A stretch of DNA of 64,000 bases from TMP-7 sp038212445 (GTDB lineage Bacteria > Acidobacteriota > Terriglobia > Bryobacterales > Bryobacteraceae). Where the stretch lies: NCBI GenBank assembly GCA_038212445.1, contig JBBQUM010000003.1, positions 124,001-188,000 of the forward strand, read 5' to 3'. A model generated the notes under the pieces. It did no database searches, was not told the DNA's origin, and worked only from the letters and a program-made list of their open reading frames with translations. The position numbers were made by a program, and so were the translations under genes. Numbering within the stretch: position 1 is the first letter of the stretch; every line of letters begins with the position of its first letter. Shown here one piece after another: positions 54,377 through 62,207 of the stretch.

Positions 54377-56064
54377 GGCGCCACCTCTGGCTGGTCAAAC
54401 AGGATATAGAGCGGTACGGTTACGAGCAGATGGGCGCGTGCGCGGAGGGTCTTGTCGCCGTTCTGATAGCTGGCCACCACCCACACGTCGCCATAGTTGT
54501 TGGTGCCGCCTTTGCGTTTGGGATTAGGGCCGTCCACGTTGGGGGTGAAATACCCGGTTTTGTCGATGGAGCCAACGTAGGTTTTGTCGTCGTCTCCGAA
54601 AGTTGCGGTGTACTCCTCGATACCCCACGCAGCGTCCACTGGTCCCAGTTCGATGTCGTCCGCCGTATCAGGCTTGCCGTCGGGACCATTGGTATACGCG
54701 ATGGCTTCGAACTGCTGATATTGTTTCGGAAACCGGACGCCGCCGATCCGCGCCATGCCGGCCTGTGGGCGTACTTTGATGGCGTCGATCTTGTCGTAGA
54801 CCACGGCTGCAGCGGGTGACGGCGCGCCGGCTATGAAGACATCGCGAATACCGGGCCGTGCATCCATGGCGACTTCCACTTCGACGGTGACCAACTGAGC
54901 TGTCGCGCTGATGACGCGTGTCACGCGGATGCCTTGGCCGAAATCGACTGCGGCGGCGTCGAGGCGCGCAGGCAAGTTGGCGCCGTAGATTTTCGCTTGC
55001 GCCGTAGCGCCGGCCTTGAACGCCTTGCGGTCGAGTCCGAGGACGACGGGATCGTTGCCGATGCGGACCAGATGGATATCCAGGCCGTTCTCGTTATACG
55101 AGCCGTTAAACCAGCGGCCGTTCAAGTCGCGCATATTGCGATCGACGAAAAGGACCTCGCGCAATGGATTCTTATCAGCAGCGCCCTCTCGCGAGCGGCC
55201 TCGCCATTGGAACCCGGTGTAGACCACGCTCGATCCATCGCGGGTGACGGTGGTGCCGGTGCGGGCGTAGACATATTGGGCACGGGTCTTGAATTCACTG
55301 GCAGCGGTGGCGGGTTCGATGGTCAATTCGCCGTAGATGGGGCCCTTGCCGGCCTGATACCCGGTGATGGCCCAGCGGCCATCCAGTTTGGGTGAGCGCA
55401 TGTTCGCGGACCACGAGGACCATTCGGCCGTTTTCAACGGAAAGGCTCCGGCGAGATGGTTCACGGCTTTGTCCATCGGATGCCGGTTGTCCGGCGGACG
55501 GCCGTCCGGGCCTGGCTGGGTCTGTGGCGGCCCTACGCGGCGAAATGCTTGAAAATCTGAAAGCGGGTAGTATCCGCGATGCATCGCGATGAGCATTTCC
55601 CACTCGCTCTTAGAACGGCGCTGTTGGAGCACGCGGCCGAACGAGTGGCACTTAGTGCAGGTGGATTCGGTGTCCTTGTCCGCTGTGTAGCGGTACTCGA
55701 TCATGCGGCGCTCGGCCTCGAATGACGCGGCGCGGGCCTCGTCGGGCGCCAATCCGTGATTATTGGCGAGGTATTTGAGAATTTCGCGGGCGTCGGCAGG
55801 TTCAAGCTTCACGCTGTTCAGCGTGATCATGCGTTTGATGGTCTGTTCCCAGCCTTCAGGCGTAGTCCTTCGCCAGGAGATGCGGGACATCCGCTGCTTG
55901 TCATCGCTCGCATGGCAGCCTCCGCAGGCCTTGCGGACCAACTCGCTGCTAACGGGGATGCCGTCGTCCTTTTCCTTCTGTTTCTCGCGATCGTCCGGCT
56001 TCGGCGCATCGGTCTGCGCAAACAAAACAATCGGGAGAAATGCCCAGGCCCAGAGCTTCATCAT
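54373..56064 (-). CDS. qhpA: Quinohemoprotein amine dehydrogenase alpha subunit (diheme)
   Basis: 563 residues with a signal peptide (MMKLWAWAFLPIVLFAQ). Two c-type heme sites are present: CGGCH near residue 47 and CTKCH near 136. Three beta domains follow (SPKLDGRWAITGYQAGKGP, GRWFNGSYNENGLDIHLVR, then the last, ATFGDDDKTYVGSIDKTGYF), as in the known alpha subunit. It passes electrons from the quinone on gamma to external acceptors. I used the ATG at 56064, which shares one base with the qhpG stop (TGATG); a GTG at 56067 and an ATG at 56061 are alternatives. It belongs to the periplasmic enzyme that oxidises primary amines. Confidence 0.93.
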   Translation of the reverse strand: MMKLWAWAFLPIVLFAQTDAPKPDDREKQKEKDDGIPVSSELVRKACGGCHASDDKQRMSRISWRRTTPEGWEQTIKRMITLNSVKLEPADAREILKYLANNHGLAPDEARAASFEAERRMIEYRYTADKDTESTCTKCHSFGRVLQQRRSKSEWEMLIAMHRGYYPLSDFQAFRRVGPPQTQPGPDGRPPDNRHPMDKAVNHLAGAFPLKTAEWSSWSANMRSPKLDGRWAITGYQAGKGPIYGELTIEPATAASEFKTRAQYVYARTGTTVTRDGSSVVYTGFQWRGRSREGAADKNPLREVLFVDRNMRDLNGRWFNGSYNENGLDIHLVRIGNDPVVLGLDRKAFKAGATAQAKIYGANLPARLDAAAVDFGQGIRVTRVISATAQLVTVEVEVAMDARPGIRDVFIAGAPSPAAAVVYDKIDAIKVRPQAGMARIGGVRFPKQYQQFEAIAYTNGPDGKPDTADDIELGPVDAAWGIEEYTATFGDDDKTYVGSIDKTGYFTPNVDGPNPKRKGGTNNYGDVWVVASYQNGDKTLRARAHLLVTVPLYILFDQPEVAP

Positions 56065-57428
56065 CACTTGTCCGCGTTTGCGTTGCTTATCAGGATACCA
56101 TTCGCGATCAGCAACGAAAGAGCGGATATGAAGTTGGAGAGCGCCACTGGTGTGGCCGTGCGATTGTAGGCGTCGAACATGGCGGGCACGTCGTCATGGC
56201 GCTCGGCGATTAGCGCCAGTTGAACCAGTTGAACGCCCTGAGCGTATTCCACCGACGGTGGCAACCCGGTTAGTACAGTCCGCTCGGTCATCCTGATTTC
56301 GCGGCCTTCGATGGCCGGGAACGATTCCTCGCGCGGTGGTTGGGCGAGTCTCAGGCAGACGCGGGGCGAAGCTCGGAGATTCTCATGCGCCTTGATCAAG
56401 TCGGCAGGTTCATAGAGGCGCAGATCGGGCGCCAGGACCGCGCGCTGCTGCCAGAACGGCGTCGGGAATCGCGTCACAAGTTCACCGAACTGAGTGGCCG
56501 CTTGACGTGCGTGGTCGGCGTAGGTTTGACGTTCACGCTCGTTATAGAGTGCGATGGCGGCGCCGGTCATGTCGGGCCGGGTGAGGCAAGTGTTGACCAC
56601 GACGGCGGCCATCCAGGAAGAAATCAGGGCTTTTTTTACGCCGAATGAAGAGAGCGGATCGATGGCGCTTCCTGCATCGCCTACGAGAATCCAGCCGTCG
56701 CCGGCGTACTCACTGGAATGGTACAGCGAGGCGTCACAGGCATGCGGCTGGTCGTCGATCTCTGACGATTGAGCCAGTTCCTTGAAGACGCGGGTTTTGG
56801 CGAGTTCGTCGAGATAGGCCTGCCGGACGCCGCCGCGCTTGCGGCCGTGGTCCACCATAAAGGAAACTTGACGCTGGTTGTCGGAAATCGGAACGGACCA
56901 CGCCCACCCGTCGGCGTACGCTTCGATGAGCGCGTGATGAGGTTCGGCGTGCCAGTCGCCGGTCCACATCGCGGACAGGCAGACCGTCCGGTAGCGCTTG
57001 TCCGCTATCCGATATTGGAGCAGTCCGCGGCGTCCAGTGCAGTCGACCAGGAATTTGCGCGGATGATTCTCAGGGTTCTCGGTTACGAGCGTGGCACCGG
57101 AGTCCACAGCGAGGCGGCGGAGCAGCGCGTTGAAGTCAGGCCGCCAGACGTGATAGCCGGTGGCGCCGCGGGCAAAGTGTTCGACGCGCGGATCGACGCC
57201 GGCCCACCAGGACGTATTGCCGCCGTCGGGATAGAAGCCGGCCTGCTGGATGTTTTCGCGAATTCCGAAGAGTTCGAACAGATTGCCGATGCTCGGCGGA
57301 AGACTCTCGGCGCGTTGGCCCTCTTGGCCGTCGTGATAGAGCAGAACGCGGTGGCCCCATTTGGCGAGGAGGCGGGCAACCGAACAGCCGGCGGGTCCGG
57401 CTCCCATCACCACGGCGTCCCACGTCAT
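56064..57428 (-). CDS. qhpG: FAD-dependent monooxygenase for tryptophylquinone formation (QhpG)
   Basis: 454 residues. The N-terminal FAD-binding motif is VVMGAGPAGCSVARLLAKWG (GxGxxG). Further family elements are DGWAWSVPISDNQRQVSFMV and WILVGDAGSAIDPLSSFGVK (the conserved DG/GD motif of flavoprotein hydroxylases). QhpG hydroxylates the tryptophan of the crosslinked gamma subunit to start the quinone. It begins the operon and is 42 bases from the start of the divergent sigma-factor gene. Assignment follows from the family and operon; general halogenase-like flavoproteins are the closest relatives otherwise. Confidence 0.92.
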   Translation of the reverse strand: MTWDAVVMGAGPAGCSVARLLAKWGHRVLLYHDGQEGQRAESLPPSIGNLFELFGIRENIQQAGFYPDGGNTSWWAGVDPRVEHFARGATGYHVWRPDFNALLRRLAVDSGATLVTENPENHPRKFLVDCTGRRGLLQYRIADKRYRTVCLSAMWTGDWHAEPHHALIEAYADGWAWSVPISDNQRQVSFMVDHGRKRGGVRQAYLDELAKTRVFKELAQSSEIDDQPHACDASLYHSSEYAGDGWILVGDAGSAIDPLSSFGVKKALISSWMAAVVVNTCLTRPDMTGAAIALYNERERQTYADHARQAATQFGELVTRFPTPFWQQRAVLAPDLRLYEPADLIKAHENLRASPRVCLRLAQPPREESFPAIEGREIRMTERTVLTGLPPSVEYAQGVQLVQLALIAERHDDVPAMFDAYNRTATPVALSNFISALSLLIANGILISNANADK

Positions 57429-57470
57429 CCCACAAATTTAGCGGGTCGCGGCGGCATTAGGATAGAGGTA

Positions 57471-58103
57471 GTGACTGAAACCGACATCGCGCGGGGACTA
57501 ATGCATGGCGAACCGGCAGCGTTTGACGGCTTTGTCGAACTTTATCAGCGTAAGGTTTTTCAGTACAGCTATTCGATGTGCGGCCAGCGCGAGGACGCCG
57601 AGGAAGTGGCGCAGGAGACGCTCTTGTCGGTATTCGAACATCTCGACCAGCTCCGCGAGCCTGAGCATCTGAAGGCCTGGGTATTTCGGATCGCGAAGAA
57701 CATCTGCCTGATGAAGCGGCGTAAGAGCATGTTTGCGCCGGCGTCTGAGGATCCACTGGACGATATTGACGCCGAAGATATGGCCCCCCTGCCGGAGCGC
57801 GTGGTGCTTGACGAGGAACGCAAGCACCTGCTTTGTGGGGCGATTTTGCGTTTGCCGGAGATCTACCGCTCGGTGATCCTGCTGCGTGACGTTGAGGAGC
57901 TATCGACCGAGGAGACTGCGGCTGTGCTGAGCGTCAGCGAAGACGTGGTGAAGACGAGGCTGAAGCGGGCCAGGCGGGCTTTGCGCGACGGGCTCAATCA
58001 GGCATCGCCGGGCGAGTGGCACATCGACGGTCCGGCGCCGCTGGATGTTACGTGCAAGCGGAAGCTCACTGAGGCATGGGAGGCTTCGCGCGCCGGGGTT
58101 TAG
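57471..58103 (+). CDS. ECF-type RNA polymerase sigma factor
   Basis: 210 residues. Region 2 is ELYQRKVFQYSYSMCGQRED with EVAQETLLSVFEHL and LKAWVFRIAKNICL; region 4 is LRLPEIYRSVILLRDVEELS, then EDVVKTRLKRARRALRDGL. I used a GTG at 57471 (AGAGG just upstream); an ATG at 57501 is the alternative. No anti-sigma gene follows: the gene converges, with a four-base overlap, on the HD hydrolase. It is divergent from qhpG across 42 bases, so it could direct transcription of the amine dehydrogenase operon, but this is inference. Confidence 0.9.
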   Translation: MTETDIARGLMHGEPAAFDGFVELYQRKVFQYSYSMCGQREDAEEVAQETLLSVFEHLDQLREPEHLKAWVFRIAKNICLMKRRKSMFAPASEDPLDDIDAEDMAPLPERVVLDEERKHLLCGAILRLPEIYRSVILLRDVEELSTEETAAVLSVSEDVVKTRLKRARRALRDGLNQASPGEWHIDGPAPLDVTCKRKLTEAWEASRAGV

Positions 58104-58666
58104 GCAGCGGTCCCGGCGAGGCCAAGGTCGGCGGCGTTTTCGCGCATTGCCTGAATGCAGAAGTCGATGTGCTCATCCAAGTCGACGCCCATTTCGGCGG
58201 CGCCATTGATGACGTCATCGCGACTGACGTTGCGGGCGAAGGCTTTGTCCTTCAACTTCTTGCGGACGGACTTAACCTCCACTTCGGCGATGCTGCGGCT
58301 CGGCTTGACGTAGCTACAGGCTGTGAGAAAACCCGCCAGTTCGTCGCAGGCGAACAGTGTTTTCTCGAGCATGGATTCGCGCGTGACGCCGGAATAGTTG
58401 GCGTGTGAGAGGATGGCGCGTCGAATCTCGGCGCTGACGCCCCGTTCGGCGAGGATGGGCTCACCTTTCATCGGATGGTCGGGCGCTTCCGGATGGATTT
58501 CCCAGTCGAAGTCGTGGAGGAGGGCGGTGAGCGCCCACTTTTGCTCGTCCTCGCCGAATTTTCTCGCGTAGGCGGCGACGCAGGTTTCGACAGAGAGTGC
58601 ATGTCTGCGAAGGCTGTCGGATTTCGTAAATTCGCAGACGATTTCCCAAGCTTGAGACCGGTCCAT
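58100..58666 (-). CDS. HD-domain hydrolase
   Basis: 188 residues from the ATG at 58666 (an upstream start would add unlikely residues). Metal-binding pairs are visible: RRHALSVETCVAAYAR, ALLHDFDWEIHPEAPDHPM and ILSHANYSG. This HD subfamily is used for phosphohydrolases of small nucleotides; the exact substrate is unknown. It overlaps the sigma-factor stop by four bases in convergent orientation. A GC-rich gap of 84 bases separates it from the tRNA gene. Confidence 0.9.
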   Translation of the reverse strand: MDRSQAWEIVCEFTKSDSLRRHALSVETCVAAYARKFGEDEQKWALTALLHDFDWEIHPEAPDHPMKGEPILAERGVSAEIRRAILSHANYSGVTRESMLEKTLFACDELAGFLTACSYVKPSRSIAEVEVKSVRKKLKDKAFARNVSRDDVINGAAEMGVDLDEHIDFCIQAMRENAADLGLAGTAA

Positions 58667-58750
58667 TTGACCTATGTTAGCGGAACAGGACGGGGGGTAC
58701 TGTGCTATATTAGAGATGAACGTCCCGCTCGGAACGTTTCTTTCCCTTGT

Positions 58751-58826
58751 GGGCCTGTGGCGCAGTTGGGAGCGCGCTTCCATGGCATGGAAGAGGTCGA
58801 CGGTTCGAACCCGTCCAGGTCCACCA
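58751..58826 (+). tRNA. tRNA-Ala, anticodon GGC
   Basis: A 76-base tRNA including an encoded CCA end. The acceptor stem GGGCCTG pairs with CAGGTCC and has the G3:U70 pair that marks alanine tRNAs. The D arm is GCGC-loop-GCGC, the anticodon stem CTTCC/GGAAG around ATGGCAT gives anticodon GGC, and the T arm contains GGTTCGAACCC-type bases. It reads GCC/GCU codons. Confidence 0.97.
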
Positions 58827-58849
58827 AACTCTGCTCAATCGTTCCCGAT

Positions 58850-59332
58850 TCAGATGTAGTACATCAACTCCTGGGCACCCCGGGCTGCTTCTGCTTCTCC
58901 GCGGACGGCGTCCACACGGTTGCAGACGTCGGCTAGGGTGGTGGAGTCGAGGATCTTGGCGATGGCGTCGCGGACGTCGCGCATCACCAAGCGGGTGCCG
59001 CACGTTTCGTCATCCTTACATTCATCGCATTTCCGATAAGCGGTGACGCTTGCGCAGGGTAGAGGCGCGAGCGGGCCCTCAATCAATCGGATCACCTCGC
59101 CCAGCGTGACATCTTCCGGCCGGCGGACCAAATTGTAGCCGCCGCCTTTGCCCTGTTTGCTCTCAACAAGGCCATGAGCTTTCAGCTTGAGAAGGATCTG
59201 TTCCAGGAATTTCTTAGGGATGGCCTCACGCTCCGCCATGTCGCTGATGAGAAGCCTTGCTGCGCCGTGGGTCCGGCTTAGGGCGTAAAGCGCTCGAAGG
59301 GAGTACTGAGTCTGCTTGGACAGAGTGCGCAT
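58850..59332 (-). CDS. Rrf2-family regulator with likely Fe-S cluster
   Basis: 160 residues. The winged-helix start is SKQTQYSLRALYALSRTHG with a recognition region IPKKFLEQILLKLKAHGLVE and the wing KGKGGGYNLVRRPED (family spelling SKQGKGGGYNL). Four cysteines (93, 102, 105, 111) in the loop fit a [2Fe-2S] or [4Fe-4S] site, as in IscR, NsrR or RsrR. It probably senses iron-sulfur status, NO or redox state. No iron-sulfur assembly genes are next to it. Confidence 0.92.
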   Translation of the reverse strand: MRTLSKQTQYSLRALYALSRTHGAARLLISDMAEREAIPKKFLEQILLKLKAHGLVESKQGKGGGYNLVRRPEDVTLGEVIRLIEGPLAPLPCASVTAYRKCDECKDDETCGTRLVMRDVRDAIAKILDSTTLADVCNRVDAVRGEAEAARGAQELMYYI

Positions 59333-59376
59333 CGCGTGCCAGTTTTTAGTTTGGCACGCGACCGCGTCGTTAGGGG

Positions 59377-60066
59377 TTAGCTGAGTTCCTTCGCTGAATA
59401 CTTGGCCAAAACGCTCATCAACTTCTGACCGGTGGGTGTGGCTCTCACTTTACGATCGCGAACGATCTCGGCCGTGGTGAGCCGGCTGCCGTACATCGCC
59501 TGATTCGCATCGAGGTCCTGTCGCAGCGTGGCGCCCTGAATCGAGATGCCCGCAAAAACACCGCGTGCCCGCGAGTAGGAAAGAATTTCGGCGCGCATCG
59601 CCGCGTCGGTGTCCGCGGTGGCCGTTCTGCCGACAGGACCAGCGGCAGCCTGCGCGGCTCCGCCAATGGTGAACTTGCTTTCCATGAGGCTGTCTGCGCC
59701 GCGCGAATTCATCACCAACAGGATCAGGTCCGTCTCCGTGCCGCCGATCTGGAATCCGACGCTACCGCCTTCAATGCGCATCGTCGCAGGCGCGCTCCAA
59801 CCGCTCTTCCGCACCTGCCGGCAACTGATGTATCCCTTCCCATACTGCGCGCCAAAAATGAACGCGCCCTTCTTTAGTCCGGGGACGATCACTATGCAAT
59901 GTGCCTTATCGAGCAAGTCCTGCGGGATCGATTTGTCGCCCGCGCTCATGATTTCCTCAAATACGGTGACCGATTCATTCAACCGCTCGCGATTCTTCGA
60001 TGCGCCAAACGCCGTGGTAGTGATCGCAACGGTGGCCAAAACGAACGCTCTGGTTCTGAGTTTCAA
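59377..60066 (-). CDS. SYLF-domain lipid-binding protein (Ysc84 type)
   Basis: 229 residues from a TTG at 60066 with GGAG eight bases upstream; this gives a clear signal peptide (LRTRAFVLATVAITTTAFG). An upstream in-frame start at 60360 is implausible, as it would extend far into the next gene. SYLF features are AHCIVIVPGLKKGAFIFGAQ, SAPATMRIEGGSVGFQIGG and DLILLVMNSRGADSLMESKF. Such proteins bind phosphoinositide-like or other anionic lipids; in bacteria the role is not settled. It stands alone near the sugar-epimerase-like gene. Confidence 0.9.
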   Translation of the reverse strand: MKLRTRAFVLATVAITTTAFGASKNRERLNESVTVFEEIMSAGDKSIPQDLLDKAHCIVIVPGLKKGAFIFGAQYGKGYISCRQVRKSGWSAPATMRIEGGSVGFQIGGTETDLILLVMNSRGADSLMESKFTIGGAAQAAAGPVGRTATADTDAAMRAEILSYSRARGVFAGISIQGATLRQDLDANQAMYGSRLTTAEIVRDRKVRATPTGQKLMSVLAKYSAKELS

Positions 60067-60134
60067 GGTGTTTTCTCCAGTCCTAAAGGTAGATGCAGGG
60101 CACTGCCCCTTTTGCACAAAATTGTTGCACAGAA

Positions 60135-61130
60135 CTAGATCGAATCGGCAGTCCGGATGAAGGCCTTGTAGTCGACGCTCACTTTCGACAACGCCGGAAT
60201 CCAGCGGTAGCAAGGAGTTCCAAACAGAGTGTGGCGGTCGATCATCTTCCTGCGTGATTCGGGAATCGGCGACACTCCGAACTCCATTCCGCGTGTAAGC
60301 GTGCGTCCATTCCACGGCGAATTGCGCCGGCTGTAGTTCTCTTCCCAAATGCCAATCCATGGAAAATCAACGCGTTTCCACATGTATCCGAACAGCACCT
60401 TGCTCGATGGCGACCAGGCCAGGAAGTACGCCTGGTGATGATTGGGGTCGAGCAGGTGGGTGGTGAAGCCGCCTGAGCTCGGCTCGTTCGTAAAAAGCTG
60501 CAGATCCTCTTTTGGACCGTCCGGGTGGGGCAGCATCGGCCAGCTAAAGTCCGCACCCTCGAGCGTCCTCGATTTTGTTCCCGGCACTCTGAACTGAGTC
60601 GCGCCTTTTTCGAGAAATGGAGGGCCGAGAGTTACGTGCTGCGTCCATGCAATGGGGCGATCCATACGGCCCAGGTTCTCGACTGTCTCAGAGATCGCGA
60701 TTTGAGAATCACCAGGCTTTAGGCGAATGATGCGCTCGAACGCCAATTGCGCTAGCGGCATCCGGCAGCGTGCTGTTAACTTGTTTTCGGTTGACGTGAT
60801 TTCATAGGGCACCACCGAGGCCTCGCCGTGCACGGTAATTCCGGCAGTTGCTTCCTCGGCCGAAGGGGACCCAAACAGGTCGAGGCAAAGGTTGTGGCCG
60901 ATAATACCCGATAGCAGTTGGCTCTCGGCGTCTGCACCATATTCCGGATGCTTCTCGCGATCATAAGTCGACGGCTCAATGGACTGCCAGGGTGGCGTCC
61001 AAAGCGGATTCACTGCTGTCGCTTTATGTTTGATCTCGGCGATATGTCCGCCTTCAACCGTCACGGTCACCTGTAGAAGATCGTTCTCGATTGTATGGGC
61101 GCGGCGGTCGCCAAATCTTGTCTCCGGCAT
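60135..61130 (-). CDS. Aldose-1-epimerase-like (galactose mutarotase superfamily) protein
   Basis: 331 residues. VEGGHIAEIKHKATAVNPLW and LTRGMEFGVSPIPESRR match the DUF4432/mutarotase-like fold, and the substrate-side stretch PIAWTQHVTLGPPFLEKGA has the conserved His. It lacks a signal peptide, so it is cytoplasmic. It could interconvert anomers of a hexose or act on a related sugar acid. The gene is alone between cydB (which is 54 bases upstream of it) and the SYLF gene. Confidence 0.8.
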   Translation of the reverse strand: MPETRFGDRRAHTIENDLLQVTVTVEGGHIAEIKHKATAVNPLWTPPWQSIEPSTYDREKHPEYGADAESQLLSGIIGHNLCLDLFGSPSAEEATAGITVHGEASVVPYEITSTENKLTARCRMPLAQLAFERIIRLKPGDSQIAISETVENLGRMDRPIAWTQHVTLGPPFLEKGATQFRVPGTKSRTLEGADFSWPMLPHPDGPKEDLQLFTNEPSSGGFTTHLLDPNHHQAYFLAWSPSSKVLFGYMWKRVDFPWIGIWEENYSRRNSPWNGRTLTRGMEFGVSPIPESRRKMIDRHTLFGTPCYRWIPALSKVSVDYKAFIRTADSI

Positions 61131-61184
61131 CTTGCCGCATTATGTCACGGACGGTTCCGAAGTCCGTCCCGTTCCCGCCAGGTT

Positions 61185-62207
61185 TCAGTAGCTGTGATCG
61201 CTGAGGACGACGCGTCCGCGAAAGGTCCAATAAACCGCGATCGTGTAGGTAAGCACGAAAGGCATCCCGATGATTGCGATGATGAGCATCGTATGCAGCG
61301 TTCCCGGGCTCGATGCCGCATTGTAGATGGTCAGACTGTTGGCTGGATCATTACTCGCGGCGACGAGGTTCGGAAAAAGGGCGACGCTGAACAGAGCTAC
61401 CAGACAGGCAATGGTCAGCGCGGAAGATGCAAATGCCTGAACAGGCCTGTTGTGGAATACGCTGCGAGGGATATTTGCGACGGCCAGGACATTCAGGACG
61501 ACGATGGATGCTGCCCACGGGAACCGTTCGAAATTCGCGAGCGACCGCGGGATCGCCCCCACTGTGTAGATGGTGCCAAGAACGTAGAGTACGAGAAATA
61601 TCCCCCATGTGTGCCACATCCAGCCGCGAACCCGTTCACGTGCTTCGCACTCCGGCAGTTTGAGGAAAAGGTACAAAGCGCCGTGGGTGGCAAATAATGC
61701 TGCCGCAACCAGACCCGCGACTAGGGAATACGGATTGAGCAAGTCGGCGAAGGTGCCGATGTAGTCGCCGTTGCTATCGAGAGCAATCCCTATAATCCCG
61801 TTCCCTACGGCCACGCCAAAGAGCACGCTTGCAATCAGGCTGGATAGGAAAAATCCGAAGTCCCAGAAGCGGCGCCACGCCACCGCGTGCACCTTGCTTC
61901 TGAACTCAATCGACACTGCCCGGAAGATCAACGCAAACAATAGCAGCATGAAGGCTATATAGAAGCCGGAGAAAACGGTGGCGTAGGCTTCGGGGAAGGC
62001 TGCGAACAAGGCTCCACCGAAGGTGATGAGCCACACTTCATTTCCGTCCCAGATGGGGCCTATCGCATTGATGAACAGGCGCCGCTCATGGTCGGTTTTT
62101 GCCAGCCCATGCAATATTCCAACTCCAAGATCGAAGCCGTCGAGTATCGCGTAGCCCGCCAACAGGATGCCGAGCAGAATAAACCAAGTGACATGGATGT
62201 CCATCAT
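61185..62207 (-). CDS. cydB: Cytochrome bd oxidase subunit II
   Basis: 340 residues with eight or nine membrane helices. The N-terminus (MMDIHVTWFILLGILLAGYA, then ILDGFDLGVGIL) and GPIWDGNEVWLITFGGALFA are hallmarks of CydB. It forms the bd-type quinol oxidase with CydA, reducing oxygen at high affinity. Its ATG overlaps the cydA stop (62204-62207); a second ATG at 62204 is possible. No cydX or cydCD is visible nearby. Confidence 0.97.
   Translation of the reverse strand: MMDIHVTWFILLGILLAGYAILDGFDLGVGILHGLAKTDHERRLFINAIGPIWDGNEVWLITFGGALFAAFPEAYATVFSGFYIAFMLLLFALIFRAVSIEFRSKVHAVAWRRFWDFGFFLSSLIASVLFGVAVGNGIIGIALDSNGDYIGTFADLLNPYSLVAGLVAAALFATHGALYLFLKLPECEARERVRGWMWHTWGIFLVLYVLGTIYTVGAIPRSLANFERFPWAASIVVLNVLAVANIPRSVFHNRPVQAFASSALTIACLVALFSVALFPNLVAASNDPANSLTIYNAASSPGTLHTMLIIAIIGMPFVLTYTIAVYWTFRGRVVLSDHSY

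Noticed and set aside
53060..57428. A lanthipeptide- or sactipeptide-type RiPP cluster
   Set aside because: The radical SAM/SPASM enzyme and the Cys-rich small protein suggested a RiPP at first, but the diheme subunit, the propeller and the exact crosslink spacing identify amine dehydrogenase.
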